Shown: positions 37,412-45,235, numbered from the stretch's first letter. The stretch is DNA of 64,000 nucleotides from Acidobacteriota bacterium (GCA_013289835.1 JABCZG010000005.1:178998-242997); one strand, 5' to 3'. The notes: generated by a model from the letters alone, not told the origin. Translations and numbers: made by a program.

Positions 37412-37971
37412 TGCGGCGCGACGTTAAGCTCAGAAAAAAAGTCATTCTCGGCGGAGTGCTTGTTCTCGTCTTCGCCGACGTTGTTCTTGCCGGCTACAGT
37501 TGGCATCTCTCCTCCTCGCCTCACGCGCCCCAGCAGCAGTTCGCGCAAGAGCAGATTCAACTTAAACTGTTGCGAAGTGATATTGAGCGCGCACAAAAAA
37601 TTCGCGCGGACATGCCCAATATTCAGAAGGACTGCGACAAATTTGAACGCTCGCTCCCTCCCGCGGGCTCGGGCTATTCCTTCGTGGCTTCCGAACTCGG
37701 CGGCGTTGCGCGCAAAACGGGAATCCAACTGGAAAATCTGGCGTTTAAGGAAACCAAAATCCCCAGCCGCGGGATGACCGAAGTGGCCGTGGATGCCACC
37801 GTCGGCGGCGATTACAAAAACGTGGTCGGCTTCTTAAATAGCTTGCAGCGCTCCTCCAGCCTCTACGCCGTGGACTCGCTGACGCTCGCCACCGATAACG
37901 CCGGCCAGAGTTCCAGCGGTATAATTAAAGTTGCCGTGCACCTCAAAACGTATTTCCGGGCGGCGTCGTGA
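37411..37971 (+). CDS. pilO: PilO-like alignment-complex protein
   Basis: 186 aa from the ATG at 37411. One N-terminal transmembrane helix (VILGGVLVLVFADVVLAGYS), a coiled coil and a periplasmic fold with VDATVGGDYKNVVGFLNSLQ, typical of PilO. It pairs with PilN. Overlaps the next gene by 4 bases. Confidence 0.85.
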   Translation: MRRDVKLRKKVILGGVLVLVFADVVLAGYSWHLSSSPHAPQQQFAQEQIQLKLLRSDIERAQKIRADMPNIQKDCDKFERSLPPAGSGYSFVASELGGVARKTGIQLENLAFKETKIPSRGMTEVAVDATVGGDYKNVVGFLNSLQRSSSLYAVDSLTLATDNAGQSSSGIIKVAVHLKTYFRAAS

Positions 37972-38522
37972 AGAACAAAAGACAACTCGCCGTGCTTTCC
38001 GCCCTGGTAGTGGTCGCGGGCTTGATCTGGTTCAACTATTTCGAGGGTGGCAGGACTTCGGTCACAACCGATGTTGGCGCCGCGACGCAGAATGTTCCAC
38101 TGCTGCAGGTGGAAAATGATCAGCTCCACTTCCCGGGTGTCGATAGAGTGCGCAAGACGGAATATAAAAGTGCTGGCCGGAATATTTTCAGCGCGGTCGC
38201 GCCACCTCCACTCGTGGTGAAACAGGACAAAGCAATAGCTAAGCGAGAACCGTACGGGCCGAAGCCGGAGCCGCCGAAACCTCCTCCTCCTCCGCCGGTG
38301 TTGCCTGTGAAATTTTTTGGGTACGGTGTTGTGCCAAACGGCACGGCGCGACTTGGATTCTTCACCGATGGAGAAGAAACCTACGTCGTTGGTGAAGGCG
38401 AGATTTTGCTGAAGCGTTTCCGCATTCTGAAAATCGGCAATGCCAGCCTCGAATTCGAAGAAATCGCCACCGGGCTTCACGGCACCGCGAAACTTGAAGA
38501 TCAAGGAGCGGCTGGTTCGTAG
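37968..38522 (+). CDS. PilP/GspC-like periplasmic protein
   Basis: 184 aa starting at GTG. One N-terminal transmembrane helix (QLAVLSALVVVAGLIWF), a long Pro-rich linker (KPEPPKPPPPPPVLPV) and a small beta domain (VKFFGYGVVPNGTARLGFF) similar to the PilP/GspC homology region that binds the secretin. Unlike classical PilP it has no lipobox. Confidence 0.72.
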   Translation: MKNKRQLAVLSALVVVAGLIWFNYFEGGRTSVTTDVGAATQNVPLLQVENDQLHFPGVDRVRKTEYKSAGRNIFSAVAPPPLVVKQDKAIAKREPYGPKPEPPKPPPPPPVLPVKFFGYGVVPNGTARLGFFTDGEETYVVGEGEILLKRFRILKIGNASLEFEEIATGLHGTAKLEDQGAAGS

Positions 38523-38524
38523 GC

Positions 38525-39457
38525 ATGAAAACCTTTGGTCTAAAATCGGCAAGGCGTCGCTTCGAGAGTGGGTACGCTCTGCTCATGGTTATGTTTTTTC
38601 TTACGCTTTTGATGCTCGCCACCATGACGATTGCTCCGAATGTCTTGACGGAAGGCCGCCGCGAAAAGGAGCAGGAGATGATTTGGCGCGGGAAGCAATA
38701 CGTCCGCGGTGTGAAAATGTATTACCGCAAGCTCGGCCGTTTTCCCACTTCTCTTGACGATCTCACCAAACCAAAAGTTGGTTCGCTGCGTTTCATGCGC
38801 CAGGCCTACAAAGATCCGATGAACAAAGACGATGGTTCGTGGCGGCTCATCTACGTTGGCCCCGCGGGACAACTCATTGGCAGCCTGAAACCCCCGCAGC
38901 AAAATTTGCAATTTCCCCAGGCCGGCAACATCGGCACGCCAGCCGCCGCGCTTGGCAGCAACAGTTCATCTTCATCCTTTGGTGCGGGCAGCGCGAATGG
39001 ACTCTTTGGACTGGCCGGATCGCAGCCCGGTGGCACGGCACCAGGCACAGCGCCGGGCGCAGCACCGGGAGCGGCCCCGGGAACAAGCGCTACGGGAATC
39101 ACGGGAGCTCCGGTGAGCGCCGACCAGGGCGCGGGTTCTGATCCATCGCAAGTGCCGACGGGGGACACGCCGACGATTATCGGTGGCAGCATCATCGGTG
39201 TGGGCGGCAAGATAAATAAAACCTCCATCATCGTTTACGAGAAGGCGAAGAATTATCGGCTGTACGAATTCGTCTGGGACCCCTCGAAGGACAACATTGG
39301 CGTCGGGCAGCCGGGCTTACAAACCGGAAACGGACTCGGCGGCCAACCGATTGGCCAGAATCCGATAGGCCAGCAGCCTGGGCAGAATCCAACCGGCCCC
39401 GGGCAAAACCCGACAAATCCTCAGCAGAACCCGCCGCAAAATCCTCAGCAGCCGTAG
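38525..39457 (+). CDS. Pseudopilin-like protein with Gln/Asn/Pro repeat tail, truncated by TAG
   Basis: 310 aa. The N-terminus resembles a pilin helix (RFESGYALLMVMFFLTLLM) with cleavage expected after Gly16. Mature +1 is Tyr and +5 is Met, not Glu, as in tip-type pseudopilins. A conserved stalk (RREKEQEMIWRGKQYVRGVK ... YYRKLGRFPTSLDDL) follows, then a Gly/Ala/Pro-rich segment and QNP repeats. The repeat continues in frame past this stop to TAA at 39533-39535, passing a second TAG at 39509. Last gene of the second pilus operon. Confidence 0.75.
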   Translation: MKTFGLKSARRRFESGYALLMVMFFLTLLMLATMTIAPNVLTEGRREKEQEMIWRGKQYVRGVKMYYRKLGRFPTSLDDLTKPKVGSLRFMRQAYKDPMNKDDGSWRLIYVGPAGQLIGSLKPPQQNLQFPQAGNIGTPAAALGSNSSSSSFGAGSANGLFGLAGSQPGGTAPGTAPGAAPGAAPGTSATGITGAPVSADQGAGSDPSQVPTGDTPTIIGGSIIGVGGKINKTSIIVYEKAKNYRLYEFVWDPSKDNIGVGQPGLQTGNGLGGQPIGQNPIGQQPGQNPTGPGQNPTNPQQNPPQNPQQP

Positions 39458-39538
39458 CAGAATCCGTCTCAGAATCCTCAGCAACCGCAGCAGAGTCCAC
39501 AGCAGCCATAGCAAAATACACCGCGACAACCGTAAATT

Positions 39539-40243
39539 TTATTGTGGCTGGCTCGCGCGAGGCGGCGATGCCGCAACTGCTGTTCCGAGGGGCGCGGTTG
39601 TTTTCGCGGTGGTGTTCGATTTGTTTTTTTCGTAGGTGCGCTTGACTCGGCGCACGTAGGAAATAGTTTCAGCGTAGGGCGGGACGCGGCCGTATTGCTG
39701 AACCTTCTCGGGGCCGGCATTGTAGGCGGCTAGCGTCAGCACTAAATCGTTGTCGTATTTTTGCAGCAGGTCGTGCAGGTAATGGGTTCCGGCTTCGATA
39801 TTTTCCTTCGGATCGAAAATATTTTGGACTCCCAGGCGCGCCGCGGTTTCGGGCAGAAGTTGCATCAGGCCTCTGGCGTTTTTTCGCGAGACGGCCTTCG
39901 GGTCAAAGTTCGATTCCACGGCGATGACGCTGGTAATCAGATCGGCGTCCACGTTGTAGCGCTTCGCCGCGGCTTCCACGAGATCCCGGTAAAACGGCAG
40001 CGCAACCGGTTGAACCGTGACGGGAACCGGCGTGAAAACTTCTTCCGGCTCGATCGTTACGACGTCTTCAACGGCCACCATGACGAAGCCGCCGGCAACT
40101 CGCAGGCGGTATTTGTCGCCGAGCAGTTCGTAGCTCGTGACGGTCAGGCGCTGGCCGCTGCGGAGCACGACGTATTCCGCGCGTGACGCTGGCGCAGCGC
40201 ACAGAAACACGAGAAGCGGAAGCGCTGCTTGCTTCAGGCGCAA
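39539..40243 (-). CDS. Lytic transglycosylase (SLT domain)
   Basis: 234 aa from a TTG at 40243, preceded by GGGAGG seven bases upstream; the longer ORF start lies inside the HAD gene and is unlikely. A signal peptide (MRLKQAALPLLVFLCAAPAS) is followed by a 50-residue beta domain (VVLRSGQRLTVTSYELLGDK) and the SLT domain, with catalytic Glu110 in AVESNFDPKA, then GLMQLLPETA and AAYNAGPEKVQQYG. It cuts peptidoglycan glycan strands. Convergent with the pilus operon; may open the wall for the pilus machine. Confidence 0.87.
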   Translation of the reverse strand: MRLKQAALPLLVFLCAAPASRAEYVVLRSGQRLTVTSYELLGDKYRLRVAGGFVMVAVEDVVTIEPEEVFTPVPVTVQPVALPFYRDLVEAAAKRYNVDADLITSVIAVESNFDPKAVSRKNARGLMQLLPETAARLGVQNIFDPKENIEAGTHYLHDLLQKYDNDLVLTLAAYNAGPEKVQQYGRVPPYAETISYVRRVKRTYEKNKSNTTAKTTAPLGTAVAASPPRASQPQ

Positions 40244-41085
40244 GGCGCAGCCTCCCGCAAGGCAAATTGTTCGATCGCGGTTGCGACGCCGTTCTCGTCG
40301 TTCGTACCCGTTTCGTGCCATCCAAAAGTTTTCAATTCGGGGACGCCGTTGCCCATTACGACGGGAATTCCCGCGAAGGAAAGCATTTCCAAATCGTTGT
40401 GATTGTCACCGATGGCCATGACTTCTTCGCGCGCCAGGCCGCGCAGCGCAGCCCATTCGGCGAGGGAGGAACCTTTCGAGCACGCGGGATTGATGACGTC
40501 AATCATCGCAAAGTCTTTGCTCTCGTACGCGGTCACTGCGAGACCGAATTCACCCGCGAAGGGTGCGCTTCGCAGGGCTTTTTCTGCTTCCCGCATCGGA
40601 GCGACTTTCCCCGAAAGCATCACCTGAATTGGATCTTCCGTCAAGCAGCTCTCGAGAGGATTGGCCAGCCCGATGAAGTCTTTGTTGCGCGAGTAGTAGG
40701 CGTAGCGCAGGGAATCGTCGGGATCGAGCACTTCGAGCATCAGCTGGTTGTCACGGGCGCGGTCAAAAATCACGGCGGCGCCCTCGCGCCAGGGGTGGGT
40801 AAGTTTGAGAACGCGTTCCGCCGTTTGCCGGGGTAGGAGATGCCGCAAATGCGGCTGGCCTTCTTTGGAGCGGATCAGCGCGCCGTTATTCACGATCATG
40901 GTCAGCGGGGAATCCAGTTGGTGGGCTACGGGCATGGCGAAGTCGTAGCGCCTGCCGGTGACCAGCGCCACTTCGATGCCGCGGCGTGCGGCTTCCGCGA
41001 TTGCCGCGCGGTTGGCTTCCGGAAGTTGCCAGCGGCTGTTCAGCAGCGTTCCGTCGATATCGAGCGCGATCAGTCGCACGGCCAT
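40234..41085 (-). CDS. HAD-superfamily (Cof-type) hydrolase
   Basis: 283 aa from the ATG at 41085. Motif I LIALDIDGTLLNS has nucleophile Asp9 and Asp11. The cap region is of the Cof type, and motif IV is AIGDNHNDLEMLSFAG. Cof-type enzymes dephosphorylate sugar phosphates or cofactors such as FMN or pyridoxal phosphate; the exact substrate is unknown. Its end overlaps the transglycosylase start by 10 bases. Confidence 0.9.
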   Translation of the reverse strand: MAVRLIALDIDGTLLNSRWQLPEANRAAIAEAARRGIEVALVTGRRYDFAMPVAHQLDSPLTMIVNNGALIRSKEGQPHLRHLLPRQTAERVLKLTHPWREGAAVIFDRARDNQLMLEVLDPDDSLRYAYYSRNKDFIGLANPLESCLTEDPIQVMLSGKVAPMREAEKALRSAPFAGEFGLAVTAYESKDFAMIDVINPACSKGSSLAEWAALRGLAREEVMAIGDNHNDLEMLSFAGIPVVMGNGVPELKTFGWHETGTNDENGVATAIEQFALREAAPCA

Positions 41086-41223
41086 GTCACCATTATAGCG
41101 AAGGAGCTTGAACAAAGGGCCGCGGCGTTCATAAACCCGGCCTTTTTTGCGGGGCGGGGGTATGCCACCCCGGCATTTTTGAGAAAGAGTGCGGAAGCCA
41201 CTGAATGGAAAGGAATTGTGAAA

Positions 41224-41242
41224 CGCTCTTGGTCCAAGAGCG
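41224..41242. repeat. Perfect inverted repeat CGCTCTTGG-T-CCAAGAGCG
   Basis: Nine-bp perfect arms with a single central base, 139 bases upstream of the HAD start. Could be an operator or a short mobile palindrome. Confidence 0.7.
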
Positions 41243-41268
41243 AAAAGAGTGAACAAAGAGAGAATGGA

Positions 41269-41286
41269 GGGGGGTACACTCCCCCC
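41269..41286. repeat. G6/C6 hairpin
   Basis: GGGGGGTACACTCCCCCC gives a six-bp all-GC stem. No T run follows on either strand, so it is not called a terminator. Confidence 0.5.
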
Positions 41287-41416
41287 ATTACATGCATGAA
41301 TGTCAAAACAAAGGGGATAGAAAATGGGCAATTCGTAAGTGAATGAAAACAAAAGGGTGGCCGAAATTTGGTGGCTTGGGGAGGCAGCAAGGAAAAAGAA
41401 CGAGGAAAAAGATAAC

Positions 41417-41452
41417 GCAGAGACGCTGAGACCACGCGGAGAAGAGGATCCA
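41417..41452. repeat. CGCAGAG-rich intergenic repeat, copy 3
   Basis: AACGCAGAGACGCTGAGACC followed by ACGCGGAGAAGAGG, resembling the stretches near 6727 and 15965. Confidence 0.5.
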
Positions 41453-41798
41453 GATCCGGACGTGCGGCTGACCAACACACCACATATTACCAGATATGTA
41501 TCATACTTGTCAAGAATAAGTTGAGGCAGATTTGGAAGTGATTGGCGGGGCAGGGGTTAGCGGAGTGGGGGAGAGTTTTTAGTTCTTAGTTGTTAGTGGA
41601 GGGGGAGCGAAAATTGGAAAATTGAAACTCGAAATGGAGAGGTGCAGAGGCCGGAGAATGGGTCCCGCGTCAAATTCATCAAAACAAAGAGGCTGACAAC
41701 CTGCCGGCGTAGAGTAGCCCAACTTTTCAAGAACCAAACCCGGAAAGGTTGGCCACCCTCAGACGTGGCTGCGGGTCAAGCGTGGCCCACCCGCCTTG

Positions 41799-42188
41799 TC
41801 AGGCCGCAGAGAGCGCGCTGATCGTAACGTAATATCCGTCCGGATCTCGAAGCGAGAACTCCTTGGTTTGCGTGTTCGGATTCACGTGTGGCTCCTCTTC
41901 GAGCCGAGTGACGAGAGAGCGTGCCCTTTGAAGCGCCGAGTCGAAATCATCGACACGGAAGAACAACAGGAGCCCGTTGCCGGGTGTCCCGCGATCGGGG
42001 CTCATCAAGGAGGGATGCTCGTGGGCGCCCCACGCGTGGAGGCAGAGCAAAACAGTTCCATCGGAATCGAGGATTTGCCCGAAGTAATCATGGGCAGGAG
42101 GGGTAGCCGGCTGACCGAACAGCGCCTGGTACCATTGGAAGCTGCCCGGTACGTCGCCTACCCCTATGATCGTCCACGTGCGCTTCAT
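41799..42188 (-). CDS. VOC-family (glyoxalase/bleomycin-resistance-like) protein
   Basis: 129 aa. The beta-alpha-beta-beta-beta pattern is clear: WTIIGVGDVPGSFQWYQALF, ... GLLLFFRVDDFDSALQRA, ... KEFSLRDPDGYYVTIS. The glyoxalase-type Glu/His ligands are only partly visible. Substrate unknown; single gene. Confidence 0.82.
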   Translation of the reverse strand: MKRTWTIIGVGDVPGSFQWYQALFGQPATPPAHDYFGQILDSDGTVLLCLHAWGAHEHPSLMSPDRGTPGNGLLLFFRVDDFDSALQRARSLVTRLEEEPHVNPNTQTKEFSLRDPDGYYVTISALSAA

Positions 42189-42393
42189 CGGGTCCCCCTC
42201 TGCGGACTACTTCTTGTTTGGGAAACTGGGGAAACTCATTCCAAAAATCTCCAATCATTATGAGCAAAACGAGTCTTTTCAAACAATATGAGAAAACGTT
42301 CCGTCTGTTCCCGTGTTTCCCCGATTTTCCTAAAAGGAGAGTGGTCGTCCACCTGCCAAGTACTCGTAATCTTGCAGCAATGAAAAAAGATTT

Positions 42394-42690
42394 TCATTGT
42401 GGTTTTTGGCGAAGCAACCAATCCTCTAGTTCGTGCTCGTTGTCCACTCGTTCGTCAAATTTCCAGACCGAGGGTTTTCCTTGGATGTCGCTGTATTGAA
42501 TAGGGTGCCAGACGCGTCCAGTTTCAGTATCAAGCAAAAATGTGTCAGCGCGAACGTTCGGATTTATCACGATCTGATAGCGTCCCGGAGTTAACTTGAT
42601 TTCAGGCGGTGATTGCGTGCGCGTCTGAGCAATAGCGATGACAGCAGAAATTAAGGAAATCGCCACAAGCAAAATGACAAGCCGTTTCAT
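42394..42690 (-). CDS. Small secreted hypothetical protein
   Basis: 98 aa from the ATG at 42690, with AAAGGAG nine bases upstream. Signal peptide MKRLVILLVAISLISAVIAI; the rest (GRYQIVINPNVRADTFLLDT, TGRVWHPIQYSD) resembles short exported proteins of unknown function. Divergent from the gene at 42751. Confidence 0.68.
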   Translation of the reverse strand: MKRLVILLVAISLISAVIAIAQTRTQSPPEIKLTPGRYQIVINPNVRADTFLLDTETGRVWHPIQYSDIQGKPSVWKFDERVDNEHELEDWLLRQKPQ

Positions 42691-42750
42691 TTGGTGTTCT
42701 CCTTTGTACTCGGCTCTTGCAAAATCCGGAATCAATGTCAGAATAACAAC

Positions 42751-43011
42751 ATGAAAGTTATCGAAATTCCACCCCCGGAAGATTTGCATGTCGGAACTGA
42801 AGAGCATCCCGAGGGTAGTCGGCACGTAATCCGCGTCGAATTTTACAAGATGCCCGATGGTAGCTACTACGCATGGCCATACGTCAGACGGCTAGCAGGC
42901 AGTGGCTACATAGAGGAGCATTTCCAAATGCTGAAACACTTCCCGGACCCGGATGCTGCGCGACAGGCCGCTATCAACCGAGGACGGACTTTGATTAGTG
43001 TTGGCGCCTAG
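42751..43011 (+). CDS. Small hypothetical protein
   Basis: 86 aa from the ATG at 42751, without an obvious ribosome-binding site. It has charged and aromatic content (EFYKMPDGSYYAWPYVRRL) and no signal peptide. No family recognised. Confidence 0.5.
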   Translation: MKVIEIPPPEDLHVGTEEHPEGSRHVIRVEFYKMPDGSYYAWPYVRRLAGSGYIEEHFQMLKHFPDPDAARQAAINRGRTLISVGA

Positions 43012-43053
43012 AATCGCATCCGCTCTGCCAAGAGTCCGCGCTCCGGGGGCACC

Positions 43054-43410
43054 ATGAAAAGCACGGTTCTGATACTCGCCGTTCTGTGCGCCTCAATAGC
43101 ACTAGCCAACAACCGACAGTGGAAGGACGCGAAAGTCGCTAACATTACTTCCGAGTCAGGCGGAGCCGCCGCCGCCCCCATCGGTGGCATGATAGTTGCG
43201 GTGCCTATAACTAAGACATTCTATTGGATAGAAACGGAAGATATTACCTACGTCCTCGGGCCTGCCATCACTAAGCGCCAACTGCTGAATCTGACGTTAT
43301 ACGGAAAAACTAAAATCGCCATTGACGGTCAAAACGCGCACATTCTGGACGACGAAGGAAAAGATAAGAAGATTCGGATTGCACAGAAAATTGCGCGAAA
43401 CCCTAACTAA
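43054..43410 (+). CDS. Small secreted hypothetical protein
   Basis: 118 aa. Signal peptide MKSTVLILAVLCASIALA; the body includes DAKVANITSES and TFYWIETEDITYVLGPAI. Resembles short Acidobacteria-type exported proteins with no assigned role. Located 42 bases after the previous gene on the same strand. Confidence 0.65.
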   Translation: MKSTVLILAVLCASIALANNRQWKDAKVANITSESGGAAAAPIGGMIVAVPITKTFYWIETEDITYVLGPAITKRQLLNLTLYGKTKIAIDGQNAHILDDEGKDKKIRIAQKIARNPN

Positions 43411-43516
43411 GACGCCAGGGGACATGTCTAACGAAGTCGGCCGTGTCAGGAGCGATTCCGAATGGTCTTTGAATCGTCCGTAGACACCAACGCGCGGGTG
43501 GCGCACCCTTTTGCTA

Positions 43517-43732
43517 CTAGGCCACCCACTTCATGGACAGTTTCTTGCGTTTTTTGGCGCAGTCCAGAAGATATAGGTCGATCAATTTCTGGTACGGAAG
43601 TCCGGTCTCCTCCGCCAGTGCCTTGAAATAGTCCACCACCGCTGGGCTCAGGTTGATGCCCACGGCCTTTTTCTTCCCCGCATACGGGTTCTTCATCTCT
43701 TTCAATTTGGAAAAATCATATTCCTTCTTCAT
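43517..43732 (-). CDS. brnA: BrnA-type antitoxin (ribbon-helix-helix)
   Basis: 71 aa. The pattern DFSKLKEMKNPY, then AVGINLSPAVVDYFKALAEE and GLPYQKLIDLYLLDCA, is typical of BrnA/CopG antitoxins. The ATG at 43732 has a perfect AAGGAGGT ribosome-binding site. It overlaps the end of the damaged brnT by 17 bases. BrnA normally neutralises the BrnT ribonuclease and represses the operon. Confidence 0.8.
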   Translation of the reverse strand: MKKEYDFSKLKEMKNPYAGKKKAVGINLSPAVVDYFKALAEETGLPYQKLIDLYLLDCAKKRKKLSMKWVA

Positions 43733-44014
43733 AAGAGCGGACCTCCTTTTTGGTGGCCTTACGCGCAGAAATAATCCGAATCAAGGAGTCGGATTGCCTG
43801 TAACAGTGAACGACGACCAGCGCTCTTGCAGCGGAACTCACGCCGAGGAGGATGAAGCGGTCCTCGCCTTCGGAATGTTCCGGATCAATGTTATGGGTTA
43901 TGGGAACAGGCGCGCCTGCGGATCGTTGAAGACCGTCCGGGCTTCCTCGAACCAAATTCCGTGCTTGCTGCGGTTGCCCCTGTTTTTCCGTTCGTCCCAA
44001 TCGAACCGGAGCAT
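43716..44014 (-). pseudogene. brnT: Frameshifted brnT toxin gene
   Basis: The first 38 codons from the ATG at 44014 read as BrnT (LRFDWDERKN ... KHGIWFEEARTVFNDPQARL) and stop at TAA (43898-43900). The rest of BrnT (DPEHSEGEDRFILLGVSSAA ... IRIISARKATKKEVRSYEE) continues in another frame to 43716. At the junction lies a tandem 7-base repeat (TTATGGG twice, plus strand 43891-43904). The ribonuclease toxin is probably inactive. Confidence 0.8.
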
Positions 44015-44015
44015 C

Positions 44016-44032
44016 TCTAGATAATATCTAGA
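44016..44032. promoter_or_regulatory. Operator-like palindrome of the brnT/brnA locus
   Basis: TCTAGATA-A-TATCTAGA is a perfect inverted repeat with 8-bp arms, directly upstream of the brnT ATG and overlapping a TATTAT -10-like box. It is the expected position for BrnA autorepression. Confidence 0.7.
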
Positions 44033-44180
44033 TGCGCGGGGGATAGCAAGCCGAGAACGGTCAGCCACTGAAGGCTGGGAGCGAGGGACAGACGGGACGT
44101 TTTCCCTGCGGTTTAGATGAAGTGGCGAGTGGCGATTGTGCGACTCGGGCGGGGCGCTGTGACGAGTGAAAGGGATGGCG

Positions 44181-44360
44181 ATGACGACCGAGCGAATCGA
44201 GATTAACCCGGCGACTATGATGGGGAAACCCGTGATTCGGGGGACGCGAATCACGGTGGAGCTCATCCTGCGCAAGCTCGCGGAGGGCGCGAGCGGGGCT
44301 GAACTGCTGGAAGATTACACGCGACTCACAACGGAAGACATCCGGGCGGCAGAAAGCTAG
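44181..44360 (+). CDS. DUF433 family protein, C-terminally shortened
   Basis: 59 aa from the ATG at 44181, with AAAGGG six bases upstream. The DUF433 pattern is clear: PATMMGKPVIRGTRITVELI ... GASGAELLEDYTRLTTEDIR. It ends at AAES, about a dozen residues before the usual family end. A REP-like repeat begins 7 bases later. DUF433 proteins are often antitoxins of PIN-like toxins, but no such partner is adjacent. Confidence 0.7.
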   Translation: MTTERIEINPATMMGKPVIRGTRITVELILRKLAEGASGAELLEDYTRLTTEDIRAAES

Positions 44361-44366
44361 CTGTAC

Positions 44367-44456
44367 CGCGCCTCCGGCGCTGGAAGAAACGCAAATTCTC
44401 GCTTCTCATCCCAGCGCTTACGCGCTGGGCTAAAGTATGTCGCGCCTCCGGCGCTG
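44367..44456. repeat. REP-like palindromic repeat cluster
   Basis: CGCGCCTCCGGCGCTG occurs at 44367 and again at 44441. Between them an 8-bp perfect palindrome CCCAGCGC-TTAC-GCGCTGGG (44410-44429) runs into GGGCTAAAG. Confidence 0.75.
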
Positions 44457-44506
44457 AACAAGCCGGGCGCTCCGCGGGTGCTGAAACGGGGGATTTTTAA
44501 GGGGCG

Positions 44507-45049
44507 CTAAGGGGCGCTGTGGCCGGCGCATTGGAGCACGCCTAGGTAGGCACTCCAGGGGCCCACGGCCTCCCGGTATTGATGGGCAAGGATCCTTGAG
44601 ATCTGGTGGAGATGAGTCAAATCGTGAGCGGCCCAAGTTGCCAAGTGCTGTGACAGGGTCACGGGGCCGAAGGCGGGATGGCGTCCACGCAGCTCGAGGT
44701 CCTCTTGCCGCAGATTCAACGCGCGCAGTTGGTCCAGGCTTTCTGATCGCGCGCCAGCAAATTCGTCCAGCAATTGCGCGAGCGACTTACCTTGGCTCTC
44801 GAGAAGATGTCCTCGCCGATCAAAAGGCTCAAACGTCCGAGTCTCGCCAAATTCGAGAATTATTTTTGCCCGCGGAATCCAATCGGTGCGCTCGCCGTAA
44901 ATGAGATGGGCGACGACATCGAAAACGGTCCAGGTGTCATTGCCTTCGTTGCGGGACGTCCACGTTTCGGGCAAATCACGCAAGAGAGCATTGAGAGCGG
45001 CGGGAGTTCGAGAAAGCAGCGCGATTGTGTGAGGGAGTTCAGGTTCCAT
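44507..45049 (-). CDS. DinB-like metalloenzyme-fold protein
   Basis: 180 aa from the ATG at 45049. The four-helix DinB/YfiT fold is suggested by the metal-binding histidines His48 (VVAHLIYGE) and the C-terminal WAAHDLTHLHQISR. The family includes thiol S-transferases and DNA-damage-induced proteins, but the function here is unknown. Confidence 0.82.
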   Translation of the reverse strand: MEPELPHTIALLSRTPAALNALLRDLPETWTSRNEGNDTWTVFDVVAHLIYGERTDWIPRAKIILEFGETRTFEPFDRRGHLLESQGKSLAQLLDEFAGARSESLDQLRALNLRQEDLELRGRHPAFGPVTLSQHLATWAAHDLTHLHQISRILAHQYREAVGPWSAYLGVLQCAGHSAP

Positions 45050-45235
45050 GGTGGGCCTCGATTCGCAAGAGAGCGACATTGCCAGAGGCACTGATTTTAT
45101 CTGGCCGCGTTACATGCGTCGCATTGGCTTCATATACCACTCGGCGCCATATTGGCCCGAGCATAAGGGAGGAGAGCACAGCCTAAGGGCAGTGCTACGA
45201 ACACATTGGGACAAAAAGGCGTGTGCTAGACTTTC

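Larger units (their letters stand above)
41086..41798. other. 713-base gene-free region with palindromes and repeats
   Basis: No convincing gene. It holds a perfect 9-bp inverted repeat (41224-41242), a G6/C6 hairpin (41269-41286), a CGCAGAG-like repeat (41417-41452) and an AT-rich TTAGTTCTTAGTTGTTAG stretch near 41578. An upstream extension of the HAD ORF covers part of it but shows no conserved protein. Confidence 0.55.
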
